64,000 nucleotides of DNA from Psychrobacter sp. APC 3426 (GTDB taxonomy: Bacteria > Pseudomonadota > Gammaproteobacteria > Pseudomonadales > Moraxellaceae): assembly GCF_030408035.1 (NCBI RefSeq), contig NZ_JASDCF010000008.1, positions 39,959 through 103,958 of the forward strand. Direction: 5' to 3'. Of the stretch, positions 19,156 to 28,288 are shown in pieces; position 1 is the first letter of the stretch; the number at the start of each line of letters is the position of its first letter. The notes beneath the pieces were generated by a model. The model saw only the letters and a program-made list of their open reading frames with translations. It was not told the DNA's origin and searched no databases. A program made the translations under genes and the position numbers.

Positions 19156-20607
19156 ATGATAGTTATGCGCTTACTGTCGTCCTTAAAGCATGATGAATCC
19201 GAGCGCGGTATTTTTCATCTTGGGCGCGCATTGGTGAAAAATGAGCATACCTCTATTATTGTCTCGAGTGCCGATGAAGACAACGATTTGGTCAAACGCC
19301 TCAAGCGTGATGGCAATATATACCATCGGCTTTATATGAATAAAAAATCATGGTTATCATTGCTACACGTCGCATCCCTGCGCCGTTTGATCGAAAAATA
19401 CAACCCTGATGTGATTCATATTCACTCGCGCACGCCTGCCTGGATATTACATCTCGCTTTGCGCCGTACTCGCGTCAAGCGTATGCCAAAACTGGTCTCC
19501 ACCATGTATGGCTTCTATCCGATTAATAAGTATTCGCAAGCACTGCTCGATGTCGACACCATTATCACCGTGTCCGATAGTGTCACCAACTATCTAAAAA
19601 AGGGACTGCGCCGTGAGGAAGCAGGCCCCAAAGTGATTAAACGCATTTATCGCGGTGTCGATACTCGCCGCTATCCCTATCGTCATAACCCCTCAGTCTA
19701 TTGGCTGCGGCATACTTTTGCAGAGTATCCTGAACTTGAGCATAAAAAATGGCTGGTTTTTCCAACCATCATCGGCAATGAATATGGTCAAGAATGGCTG
19801 ATTGATATTTTGGGAAATCTACAAGAGCAGTTTCCCAATATTCACGTGATTATTATGGATGAAGATTACCGCGAAGGTGATGTTGCGCATGAAGACTTTC
19901 GCCAACGTAGCAACACGCTTGGACTGTCTGAGCGCATCACTTATGTCGGTAGCAAACGCAATGACATGCGCGAGTGGCTGTCAGCCGCCAACATTGTGAT
20001 GGCGCTTGCCAACGAGCCTGAATCTATTGGCATCAATGCTTTACAAGCGATACATTTGGGCACGCCGGTGATTGGCTGGGACCAAGCAGCATTTAGCGAG
20101 ATTTTACAGCCGTTATACCCACAAGGCTTGGTCAAAAAATACAATGCCAAAGCCCTGTGTAAATCAGTTAGAAACCAGTTAGAAAGTGTGACTCGTCCTG
20201 AGATCACCACTAAATTTACCATGCGAGAGATGATTGAAGAAACCCTCGCTGTCTATCAGAATCTACACGAAGAAGCACTTGCAGAAGAGCAGGCAGCAGC
20301 CGATGCAGCGGCCGTCAAAAGAATCAATAAAAGCCTAAAAAAAGCGTCTCGCTCTATCCCTGAGTCTGCTTATGTAAAAATCGAACCCGCAGATAAAGCA
20401 AACAAAGTAAAACTCACTAAGATAAAACCTAAGAGAGTAGCAACACCTAAAGCGACTGATAGCTCTGCAGTAAGCAAAGCAGAAACAAGCATGTCAAAAT
20501 CAGTAACTTCAAAGCCCGTCACATCAAAGCCTGTTGCCTCAAAGTCAGATTTATCGCAAAAAGAAGCCGCATCAGACTCAGAGATTATGGAAAATACCAA
20601 AAAGTAA
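19156..20607 (+). CDS. GT4-like glycosyltransferase with repetitive tail
   Basis: The first 375 residues form a GT-B glycosyltransferase. An N-terminal MIVMRLLSSLKHDESERG aligns with the usual start of family 4 enzymes, and a C-terminal donor-site region has NEPESIGINALQAIHLGTPVIG. It probably adds a sugar to a surface glycan or lipopolysaccharide core. After about residue 385 a roughly 95-residue Lys/Ser/Thr/Ala-rich tail begins, with SKPVTSKPVASK repeats, probably disordered. The start at 19156 is chosen by family alignment; TTG 19138 and GTG 19141 are alternatives, and no strong ribosome site decides. Confidence 0.82.
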   Translation: MIVMRLLSSLKHDESERGIFHLGRALVKNEHTSIIVSSADEDNDLVKRLKRDGNIYHRLYMNKKSWLSLLHVASLRRLIEKYNPDVIHIHSRTPAWILHLALRRTRVKRMPKLVSTMYGFYPINKYSQALLDVDTIITVSDSVTNYLKKGLRREEAGPKVIKRIYRGVDTRRYPYRHNPSVYWLRHTFAEYPELEHKKWLVFPTIIGNEYGQEWLIDILGNLQEQFPNIHVIIMDEDYREGDVAHEDFRQRSNTLGLSERITYVGSKRNDMREWLSAANIVMALANEPESIGINALQAIHLGTPVIGWDQAAFSEILQPLYPQGLVKKYNAKALCKSVRNQLESVTRPEITTKFTMREMIEETLAVYQNLHEEALAEEQAAADAAAVKRINKSLKKASRSIPESAYVKIEPADKANKVKLTKIKPKRVATPKATDSSAVSKAETSMSKSVTSKPVTSKPVASKSDLSQKEAASDSEIMENTKK

Positions 20608-20713
20608 TAGCTAGGCCATGTCCTCACTTTAAATATGGTGATAAAAATGAGACCACGCCTTCATAACGATGCTACTTTTTAGCCTTTTGATCTAACAGTG
20701 ATACATGTCAAGC

Positions 20714-20749
20714 AAAAAAAACGCCACTTCCATTACTAGAAGTAGCGTT
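20714..20749 (-). terminator. Terminator of puuR
   Basis: AACGCCACTTC (20720-20730) and GAAGTAGCGTT (20739-20749) pair with one mismatch around an 8-nt loop. The As at 20714-20721 give a T run on the minus strand. It lies about 60 nt after the puuR stop codon. Confidence 0.8.
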
Positions 20750-20810
20750 AGATATTGTTAATCGCTGTTTCATATCGCAGCTTTCATACGAGATGTGTTA
20801 AAGCCTTGAT

Positions 20811-21611
20811 TTAATATGTCGTCGGCGTATGGGCGCTTACGATACGGGTGATGCTATCGGTAGGATTAATAAAAGTATGCGGTTGAATGGTATCAATCAC
20901 ATAGCTATCACCTTGATTTAATAAATAGGTGCTGTCTTCGATACGAATAAGAATCTTACCTTCGATGACGGTACCAATCTCTTCGCCTTCATGAGCAATT
21001 TTTTCTTCTGTTGAGCTGTTTGGCTGATAGGTCTCAATCAAAAAACCCAAGTTCTTTGTGGTGCTACAGTTATAAACTTGTTTTAGCGATACTCTGCTAT
21101 TGGCTTCGCTGAGTTCCAATAAGTCCTTTGGCGTCACAACCACTCTGGCTTTTGGCTCTTTCCATTCATCACTAAAGAATGTCGTCAAATCGGAGCCTAA
21201 TACTGACAAAATTGCCTTTAGGGTATTAACCGCCGGGCTGACCTTATTGCGCTCAATAGAGCTGATGGAGGTATTGGTCAGACCTGACAGTCGAGCCAGC
21301 TTACGTTGTGAATACCCTTTGGCAAGACGCAGCTGATTAATCTTTTTACCGATGTCTTCTTCCACGGACGCGTCAGCTTCAGGCGTCTCTTTTGTGTCAC
21401 ATGCTATCAACTCACCATCAATACAGACACCTTCTGATTCAATACCAGTAGCTTTGTTGCCAGCAGTATCATTATCAGCGCCGTTATCTACTTCAGCATT
21501 AACGTCATCGTCAATGCCGTCATCAAGGATGATGCCATGGCTACTAATGGTTAAATTATCTGTATCTACCGTATTTTCAGTAATGCTACTCAGTGTTTTG
21601 TTTGCTGGCAT
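20811..21611 (-). CDS. puuR: XRE-cupin transcriptional regulator (PuuR-like)
   Basis: This 266-aa regulator has an XRE helix-turn-helix (about 85-142: IGKKINQLRLAKGYSQRKLA, then TNTSISSIERNKVSP) and a C-terminal cupin sensor domain (about 180-262, with HEGEEIGTVIEGKILI). PuuR in E. coli represses putrescine-utilisation genes and is relieved by putrescine. E. coli PuuR is about 185 aa; here an acidic, Asp/Asn/Gly-rich 80-residue extension precedes the HTH. The start at 21611 (MPANKT) lies inside the end of puuD, a 26-bp overlap that implies translational coupling. Confidence 0.85.
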   Translation of the reverse strand: MPANKTLSSITENTVDTDNLTISSHGIILDDGIDDDVNAEVDNGADNDTAGNKATGIESEGVCIDGELIACDTKETPEADASVEEDIGKKINQLRLAKGYSQRKLARLSGLTNTSISSIERNKVSPAVNTLKAILSVLGSDLTTFFSDEWKEPKARVVVTPKDLLELSEANSRVSLKQVYNCSTTKNLGFLIETYQPNSSTEEKIAHEGEEIGTVIEGKILIRIEDSTYLLNQGDSYVIDTIQPHTFINPTDSITRIVSAHTPTTY

Positions 21612-22326
21612 AGTGAATGAATTCCGTGAATAGAAACTTGGACAAGTTATCTTGTGCATAGTTTAACTCAGGATGCCATTGCACACCAATCATAAATGGA
21701 TGTTGCGACAAACTTATCGCTTCCACCAAACCATCAGGCGCCAAGGCCTCGACAAATAAGCGCTCACCGACTTTATTGATGGCTTGCTTATGTAACGAGT
21801 TGACGTGCCATTTTTCACCAAACGCAGCAAGCCTGCCCTCAGGTTGAATAATAACGTCATGAACAGGCTGATACTGCACCTCGAGCGGCTGCGTATTGTC
21901 TTCTAAATGCGGCTCATAAAATCCCTCTACTTCACGCCAATCAGGATGCAATGTGCCCTTAAAGTGGACATTCATCTCCTGTAAACCTCGGCACACTGCC
22001 AATAGCGGAGTGTCCGTCTTGTCTGCATGAGCCAGTAATTTAAAACTGAGCTCATCACGACCCAAGTCTTCTTTTGCTTCTGTGTGAGTTGCGCCATAGC
22101 GTGTTGGCGCCACATTACTATAGCTGCCGGTCAACAAAATGCCGTCTGCTATCTCCAATAACGTATCAAAGTTTTCACTATCAGCAGCCGTATTTGGTAG
22201 CAGTATTGGATTGCCACCATAGAAGTTTACGGCATCGATATATTTTTGATACACCGCTTGTGACGGTTGGCCATCTACCATCTTATGGCAAGAAACAATG
22301 GCAATAATCGGTTTAGAATTTTTCAT
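21586..22326 (-). CDS. puuD: Gamma-glutamyl-GABA hydrolase (class I amidotransferase, peptidase C26)
   Basis: PuuD cleaves gamma-glutamyl-GABA to glutamate and GABA, the last step of the Puu pathway. The 246-aa protein has the nucleophile Cys in AVCRGLQEMNV (C112), the GVQWHPELNY His-Glu region of the triad, and DGILLTGSYSNV. Length matches E. coli PuuD (254). The start at 22326 (MKNSKPII) has an AGGAAAG ribosome site; an upstream extension to 22554 is AT-rich and non-conserved. It is the first gene of a puuD-puuR operon, divergent from puuA. Confidence 0.9.
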   Translation of the reverse strand: MKNSKPIIAIVSCHKMVDGQPSQAVYQKYIDAVNFYGGNPILLPNTAADSENFDTLLEIADGILLTGSYSNVAPTRYGATHTEAKEDLGRDELSFKLLAHADKTDTPLLAVCRGLQEMNVHFKGTLHPDWREVEGFYEPHLEDNTQPLEVQYQPVHDVIIQPEGRLAAFGEKWHVNSLHKQAINKVGERLFVEALAPDGLVEAISLSQHPFMIGVQWHPELNYAQDNLSKFLFTEFIHYASKQNTE

Positions 22327-22789
22327 ATTATCTTTCCTAATTGTAACAGACAGACCAAATCGTCTCGACTGCCACTCCTTTGTATAGCTAGAATTTATCA
22401 CAAGACTTTGATATATGTAAACTATAAACAACAATAATATTCTTATAATCATAAAATTGATGAAATAACAGCTGTTTTTGGATAATATTAAATAAAAATT
22501 GACAACTTTAGTTTTCATCAATATATTGGAAGTCATCAACCAGATATAGAACATAACCTATACATTGACTTTGGTTATGGCGCTTACAGCAAATTGGTCA
22601 TAAGTGATTCATATCATGATAAAAAAAATACAGTCGAGGCGAGTAACGACTCATTAACCATAAAAACCATTACTCAATACTTTATAAGCGCTGGTAATGC
22701 GCAGAACATTTAAACAAGAGTAACGAGCAGTAAAAACAGACTCAACTCAACAACCCAAGCAATGCAAAATATTCATAGGAAGAATAGAC
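22327..22789. promoter_or_regulatory. puuD/puuA divergent promoter region
   Basis: This 463-bp AT-rich region must hold both promoters and probably PuuR operators. An inverted repeat CATAACC (22552-22558) and GGTTATG (22573-22579), with a 14-nt spacer, is a candidate operator. No unambiguous promoter boxes were assigned, and there is no gene. Confidence 0.45.
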
Positions 22790-24133
22790 ATGATGACAAC
22801 CAATGGAATGGTCGAATCTGCAAACAACACCGAGTACGTCTATGTTGCAGCAGGTGATATTAATGGCTTACTTCGTGGTAAGCGTATTCCCTTTAATCTA
22901 ATGAAAAAAGCAGAAAACGGTAGCATCCGCTTGCCTTTGTCTATTTTAGGTGTCGATATTTGGGGCGCTGACGTCATTGAGTCTTCGCAATCTAATGGTG
23001 ATATCGATGCCATTGCCCGTCCTACAGGCCGCGCCGCTTATCCATTGCTCAATACCAGTGCGCCCTCATCGCTTCTACCCGTTTGGCTTTATACCGAAGA
23101 CAATGAACCATACTACGGCGATGCCAGACACGTTCTAGATTACATCAGCAAAAAATTCAAAGCACTTGGATTGACACCAGTGATGGCCACTGAGCTTGAG
23201 TTTTATTTGGTTGACTACACAGAAGGCGAAACCCCAAGACCGCCTATTCGTCCAAAAAGTGGACTGAGATTGAATAAAACCTCGATTTTGAGTATCAATG
23301 ATTTATTACAGTTCGATGAGTTTTTAGATGAAGTTTATGCTCAATGTGAAAAGCTTGATATTCCTGTTGATGCCGCTTTAGCCGAAAATGGTTGTGGTCA
23401 GTTTGAGATTAACTTATTACACGTCGATGACCCCTTAAAAGCTGCTGATGACGCCATTTTATTCAAACAAGTGGTCAAGTCGGTCGCTGCACGCCGTAAG
23501 CTAACCGCCACATTTATGGCAAAACCATTTGGCCTGCAGTCAGGTAATGGCTTCCACGTGCATTGCAGCTTGCTTGATAAAGAGGGCAACAATGTCTTTG
23601 ATGATGGGTCAGATGAGGGCTCAGACATACTGCGTCATGCCGTTGCCGGTTTGTTAAAAACCATGTCAGATTGCACCTTATTATTTGCACCGCATGTCAA
23701 TTCATACCGCCGTTTTACCCCAGGTACGCTGGCACCAAATAACGTCTCATGGGGTTATGAAAATCGCACGGCAGCAGTACGTATTCCTGGTGGCGACTCT
23801 AGAGCACGTCGAATCGAACACCGTGTCTCTGGTGCAGATGCCAACCCTTATCTGGTCTGTAGCGCTGTCCTAGCTGGCATGCTGTACGGTATTGAAAACA
23901 AGCTTGAGGCGCCAGAACCTATCAACAGTATTACTTATAACGAAGCAGAATTGAAAACCTTGCCTCTAGACTGGCTATCAGCCATTCGTCAATTTGAGAG
24001 CAGCGATGTCATTGACGCTCTATTCCCAAGCGAGATGATTGAGCTGCTCATCGCTGTCAAAAAGCAAGAAGCCAAGCGCTTTGCTCAGCAAGTGACCAAT
24101 CTTGAATACCTCACCTATTTACAGGATGTCTAA
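22790..24133 (+). CDS. puuA: Gamma-glutamylputrescine synthetase (glutamine synthetase family)
   Basis: PuuA ligates glutamate to putrescine with ATP, starting the gamma-glutamylation route. The 447-aa protein has the type I glutamine-synthetase fold: an N-terminal beta-grasp domain with YVAAGDINGLLRGKRIP, and a catalytic domain with ELEFYLVD, AENGCGQFEIN, GNGFHVHCSL and NRTAAVRIPGGDSRARRIEH. Glutamine synthetases for ammonia differ in these metal and ATP blocks; the setting next to puuB, puuD and puuR favours PuuA. The start is ATG-ATG with AGGAAG upstream. Confidence 0.88.
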   Translation: MMTTNGMVESANNTEYVYVAAGDINGLLRGKRIPFNLMKKAENGSIRLPLSILGVDIWGADVIESSQSNGDIDAIARPTGRAAYPLLNTSAPSSLLPVWLYTEDNEPYYGDARHVLDYISKKFKALGLTPVMATELEFYLVDYTEGETPRPPIRPKSGLRLNKTSILSINDLLQFDEFLDEVYAQCEKLDIPVDAALAENGCGQFEINLLHVDDPLKAADDAILFKQVVKSVAARRKLTATFMAKPFGLQSGNGFHVHCSLLDKEGNNVFDDGSDEGSDILRHAVAGLLKTMSDCTLLFAPHVNSYRRFTPGTLAPNNVSWGYENRTAAVRIPGGDSRARRIEHRVSGADANPYLVCSAVLAGMLYGIENKLEAPEPINSITYNEAELKTLPLDWLSAIRQFESSDVIDALFPSEMIELLIAVKKQEAKRFAQQVTNLEYLTYLQDV

Positions 24134-24134
24134 T

Positions 24135-25505
24135 ATGTCAAATAGCAATGCTACGCCACCTATCGATCAGAACACTCAGCCAAGTAAGCCATCTAATAAT
24201 ACGCGCAATATCCCGCATTATTCAGACAAAGGCCAATACCCTGACAGCTACTATGCGGCCAGCCGTAATCCTAAGCCTGATAGACCTACCTTGAAGAATG
24301 ACATTCAAACTGAAATTTGTGTGGTCGGTGGCGGTTATAGTGGCTTATCCACTGCGCTGCATCTGATTGAGACCAGTCATGAGGTCGTGGTATTGGAAGG
24401 TGCACAGATTGGTTGGGGTGCATCAGGGCGCAATGGTGGTCAAATTGTCAATGGTCTTAACGCCAGCCTACAAAAGATTAAAAAATCCTATGGCCAAGAA
24501 AATGCAGACTTCGTCGGTCAGCTAGTGACTCGCGGTGGCAAAATCATTCGCCGATTTATTGCTGATTACAATATTGACTGTGATTTAAAAGAAAAAAACA
24601 TTTTTGCCGCTTTAAACAATGGCCAGTTAAAAGATTTGCAGGAAACGCATGCACTGTGGGAAAGCCATGGTATGCATGACCGCGAGATGTTAGATAGGCG
24701 TGGCATTCAAGAGCACATTAAAACAGATGCCTACGTGGGCGGTGTTATCGATCACTCTGGTGGTCATTTCCACCCACTGAACCTCGCGCTTGGTGAAGCA
24801 GCGGCGGTCGAGCAAGGCGGCGGCACCATTTATGAGAACACCTTAGTGGTTGATATTGAGTATGCAGATGACTCTATCAAAATCATCACCGAATTTGGCA
24901 CCGTGACTTGTAAACAAGCGGTGCTGTGCGGCAATGCCTATCTTAACAAGGTCATTCCCAAGCTGACTGATCGCGTCATGCCCGTATCGACGCAGATTAT
25001 CGCCACTGAACCTTTGGGTGATTTGGCAGACCAATTACTACCAACTGACGTCTGTGTCGAAGATGTTCGCTATATCCTTGATTACTATCGCCTTTCTGCT
25101 GATAAGCGCATGTTATTTGGCGGCGGTACAGTCTACGGTGGTCAAGATCCAGCGGATATCACGGCTAAAATCCGACCAAACATGAATAAGATTTTCCCAG
25201 AACTGCGTGATGTCAAAATCGACTATGCCTGGAGTGGCAACTTTGCCTTGTCGTTTTCTCGCGTACCGCAGATGGGCAAGCTACATGATCGCGTATATTT
25301 TGCTCATGGTTACAGCGGTCATGGTGTGACAGGTTCGCACTTATTTGGACAGATACTGGCGGATGCCATCAATGGCAAAACCAAAGAGTTTGATACCTTT
25401 GCCAAGATTCCTTGGATTCCGTTCCCAGGTGGCAGGGCACTACGAGTGCCCTACTCTGTCATGGGTTCATGGTGGTACGCGCTCAAAGATACCACGGGTA
25501 TGTAA
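24135..25505 (+). CDS. puuB: Gamma-glutamylputrescine oxidoreductase
   Basis: This is an FAD-dependent amine oxidase of the DAO family, 456 aa. It has the Rossmann motif CVVGGGYSGLSTALHL, WGASGRNGGQIVNG (flavin contact) and a C-terminal GYSGHGVTGSHLFGQ. PuuB oxidises gamma-glutamylputrescine to gamma-glutamyl-gamma-aminobutyraldehyde with release of ammonia and H2O2. Its ATG at 24135 follows the puuA stop codon by 1 nt, so the two are translationally coupled; an in-frame ATG at 24102 inside puuA is less likely. Confidence 0.9.
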   Translation: MSNSNATPPIDQNTQPSKPSNNTRNIPHYSDKGQYPDSYYAASRNPKPDRPTLKNDIQTEICVVGGGYSGLSTALHLIETSHEVVVLEGAQIGWGASGRNGGQIVNGLNASLQKIKKSYGQENADFVGQLVTRGGKIIRRFIADYNIDCDLKEKNIFAALNNGQLKDLQETHALWESHGMHDREMLDRRGIQEHIKTDAYVGGVIDHSGGHFHPLNLALGEAAAVEQGGGTIYENTLVVDIEYADDSIKIITEFGTVTCKQAVLCGNAYLNKVIPKLTDRVMPVSTQIIATEPLGDLADQLLPTDVCVEDVRYILDYYRLSADKRMLFGGGTVYGGQDPADITAKIRPNMNKIFPELRDVKIDYAWSGNFALSFSRVPQMGKLHDRVYFAHGYSGHGVTGSHLFGQILADAINGKTKEFDTFAKIPWIPFPGGRALRVPYSVMGSWWYALKDTTGM

Positions 25506-25700
25506 ACACATAAAAGGCTTGAATAATAAACATTGAATACCGTGTTTTTATTATAAAAGCGGCTGTTACATCGACCTATCATAGCAACGGATTGTTGTGA
25601 TAGGGCGTGATAGAGAGTTGATTCGCTACTGTCTATCGCGCAACACCAAGTAGTAGAGTTTGTTCTAAAAAAACAATGTGGTTTTACAGGGAGTGTATGT

Positions 25701-27194
25701 ATGAACATGAAACTCACTGATGCTGTCGAAGGACAGTATCATAACAAGCGAGTATTTCTAACACTGATAGTGGCAGTCGTCATCTATCTGGCTTTTGCTT
25801 GGCTATCTACTAGCCGTGACCCAGGTGAATCTTGGGGTGCTTTATCTTTACTGCCAACATTATTGGTACTAGTGACTGCCATTGTCTCTAGACGACCTTT
25901 TGAGTCTATGATTGCAGGCTGTGTCGCCGGCCTTGTTATGCTCAATCCTTTTGATTTAATCTCTCCTTTTGCAGACAATATGTCGATGGTACTGGGTAAT
26001 GAAACCATTATCTGGATTGTCTTGGTTTGTGGTTTGATGGGCGGTCTTATTCAACTGCTTGAAATCAGTGGCTGTCTCGATGGGTTTAGTGAATGGTTAC
26101 AAAAAATCATTAAGTCACGTCGCCAATCATTGCTAGCCACTTTCGCCTTGGGTGTGGTGGTTTTTATTGATGACTATTTGAACTGTCTAGCAGTATCTAC
26201 TTCAGTCAAAAAGCTCACTGACGTTTACAACGTTTCTCGCGAAAAACTGGCTTATATCGTCGATTCAACTGCAGCACCGATGTGCATCATCGTCCCTATC
26301 TCGACTTGGGCAGTATACTTCGCGGGTCTATTAGAAGAGAACGGCGTCGCTGGAGATGGTGAAGGCATTGGGCTTTATATCAGCGCCATTCCTTTTATGG
26401 CCTATGCTTGGTTTGCCCTTATCATTGTATTCTTGGTTGCTTATGGCATTCTAGGCGATTGGGGTCCAATGAAAAAAGCTGAGGCTCGCGCCAAAGCCGG
26501 TAACCCTGTCCCTGAAGCCTTTGTAGAAGAACAGTTGGTCTCAAACGTTCAAGCAAAACGCAAACTGTCCTTCAAAGCAAATATTATGAACTTTGCTTTC
26601 CCAATGATTTTGTTGATTATCTCAACCGTTTATTTTGAGATCGATCTGTTACGCGGGGCACTATTGACCTGTTTTGTGACCGTTGTTGTCTATTGGGTTC
26701 AAGGTATCTTGAGCTTTGAGACACAGGTTGAGGCAATCTTTAAAGGCTTTAAAGTCATGCTTTATCCACTATCGACTGTGGTTGGTGGCTTTTTCTTAAA
26801 AGCAATCAATGATGAGCTTGGTATGACCATGTATGTCATCGACGCTATCACGCCCTACATGACGATTATCATTTTCCCTGCGGTCATCTTTGCGGTCATG
26901 GCTTTTCTAACTTTTGCAACCTCATCAAGCTGGGGTTTGTATGTTTTGGCCATGCCAATTGTCTTCCCAGTATCGATGGCACTCGGCGTTAGCACGCCAC
27001 TCATGATTGGCGCATTGTTGTCAGCGTCATCATTTGGTAGCCATGCGTGTTTCTTCAGTGATTCATCGCTATTAGCAGCACAGGGCGCTGGTTGCTCTCC
27101 TATGCAGCATGCCTTTACGCAGTTCCCCTATGCGATGCTTGGTGCAGTATTGTCCGTCGTGACCTTCCTAGGTTTGGGCTATATGATGGCGTAA
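25701..27194 (+). CDS. NhaC-family Na+/H+ antiporter-like transporter
   Basis: This 497-aa polytopic membrane protein has about 12-13 hydrophobic segments and the NhaC-superfamily signature FIDDYLNCLAVSTSVKKLTD in the first half, with SSSWGLYVLAMPIVFP in the second. NhaC-type proteins exchange Na+ and H+, and some relatives move amino or organic acids. Its place between puuB and aguB, in the same direction, suggests it takes up agmatine, putrescine or an intermediate, which is inference. The ATG has a GGGAG site. Confidence 0.82.
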   Translation: MNMKLTDAVEGQYHNKRVFLTLIVAVVIYLAFAWLSTSRDPGESWGALSLLPTLLVLVTAIVSRRPFESMIAGCVAGLVMLNPFDLISPFADNMSMVLGNETIIWIVLVCGLMGGLIQLLEISGCLDGFSEWLQKIIKSRRQSLLATFALGVVVFIDDYLNCLAVSTSVKKLTDVYNVSREKLAYIVDSTAAPMCIIVPISTWAVYFAGLLEENGVAGDGEGIGLYISAIPFMAYAWFALIIVFLVAYGILGDWGPMKKAEARAKAGNPVPEAFVEEQLVSNVQAKRKLSFKANIMNFAFPMILLIISTVYFEIDLLRGALLTCFVTVVVYWVQGILSFETQVEAIFKGFKVMLYPLSTVVGGFFLKAINDELGMTMYVIDAITPYMTIIIFPAVIFAVMAFLTFATSSSWGLYVLAMPIVFPVSMALGVSTPLMIGALLSASSFGSHACFFSDSSLLAAQGAGCSPMQHAFTQFPYAMLGAVLSVVTFLGLGYMMA

Positions 27195-27238
27195 TGATGG
27201 TTTAGCATAGATGAGCATGGTCATCATATGATTAGAGT

Positions 27239-27268
27239 ATGGGCAATTACGGATTGGTGGTTGCCCAT
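27239..27268 (+). terminator. Weak hairpin after transporter gene
   Basis: ATGGGCAA (27239-27246) and TTGCCCAT (27261-27268) form an 8-bp perfect stem with a 14-nt loop, 45 nt after the transporter stop codon. T content after it is only moderate, so it may cause partial termination before aguB. Confidence 0.4.
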
Positions 27269-27357
27269 TATTCACTTTTACAAGCCGCTTTTTTCTTTAT
27301 TACAATATCTTCTTTACTATTCGAGCGTATGTATTCAACTCTAAAAGGATTTAGGTT

Positions 27358-28224
27358 ATGCGAAACGTAACGATTGCGACCACCCAAATGACGTGTGGCT
27401 GGGATATTCAGCAAAATATCAATACCGCCACTGATTTAGTGACCAAAGCTGCTAAAGCTGGTGCCAACATTATCTTGCTACAAGAGTTGTTTGAGACACC
27501 CTACTTCTGCCAGCTTCATGACTTTAATTACTTCAAACTTGCGACCACAGTCACTGATAATGCTGCTATCAATCACTTCAAAAAACTGGCTAAAGCACTA
27601 AAAGTGGTAATACCGATTAGTTTTTATGAAAAGTCAGGCAATACTTTTTTTAATAGCGTGACTGTCATCGACGCTGATGGTGAAATACTGGGTACGTATC
27701 GTAAGACTCACATACCAGATGGTATTCCTTATGCCGAAAAGTTCTACTTTACTCCTGGTGATACCGGATTTAAGGTTTGGAATACCAAATACGCTAAGAT
27801 AGGCGTCGGTATCTGCTGGGATCAATGGTTCCCTGAGTGCGCCCGTAGTATGGCGCTGATGGGCGCCGAGATACTTTTTTATCCGACTGCGATTGGTGAT
27901 GAGCCAACACTGGGTATCGACTCAAAAGGTCATTGGCAGCGCTGTATGCAGGGACACGCCGCCGCCAACCTCATGCCAGTCGTCGCTGCTAATCGTATCG
28001 GCACAGAAACCATCAGCCAAAATGGTAATGACAGCACGCTAGAATTCTACGGCAGCTCATTTATCACCGATGGTCGCGGCGAGATTATCCAAGAATCATC
28101 GAAGGATAAAGAAGACGTGATTACTGCCACTTTTGACTTAGACAAACTGGCAATCGAGCGACGTCAATGGGGTGTCTTTCGTGACCGCCGCCCTTCTATG
28201 TACGGCGCGTTACTGAGCCACTGA
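27358..28224 (+). CDS. aguB: N-carbamoylputrescine amidase
   Basis: AguB hydrolyses N-carbamoylputrescine to putrescine, CO2 and ammonia. This nitrilase-superfamily protein of 288 aa shows the Glu-Lys-Cys triad: E43 in LLQELFETPYFC, K116 in GTYRKTHIPDG and C153 in GICWDQWFPECAR. Motifs and length agree with plant and Pseudomonas AguB. It starts with an AAAAGGA site and lies 64 bp before aguA, the enzyme of the preceding step. Confidence 0.94.
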   Translation: MRNVTIATTQMTCGWDIQQNINTATDLVTKAAKAGANIILLQELFETPYFCQLHDFNYFKLATTVTDNAAINHFKKLAKALKVVIPISFYEKSGNTFFNSVTVIDADGEILGTYRKTHIPDGIPYAEKFYFTPGDTGFKVWNTKYAKIGVGICWDQWFPECARSMALMGAEILFYPTAIGDEPTLGIDSKGHWQRCMQGHAAANLMPVVAANRIGTETISQNGNDSTLEFYGSSFITDGRGEIIQESSKDKEDVITATFDLDKLAIERRQWGVFRDRRPSMYGALLSH

Positions 28225-28288
28225 TAATGCTTACTGAGGTAAACCCATTATCTTGAACACTGTTTTGCCCGAAAACAAGGTACTTTAT

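Noticed and set aside
22327..22554. 76-residue N-terminal extension of PuuD
   Set aside because: It is AT-rich and hydrophobic, not found in PuuD proteins, and falls in the promoter region. ATG 22326 has AGGAAAG.
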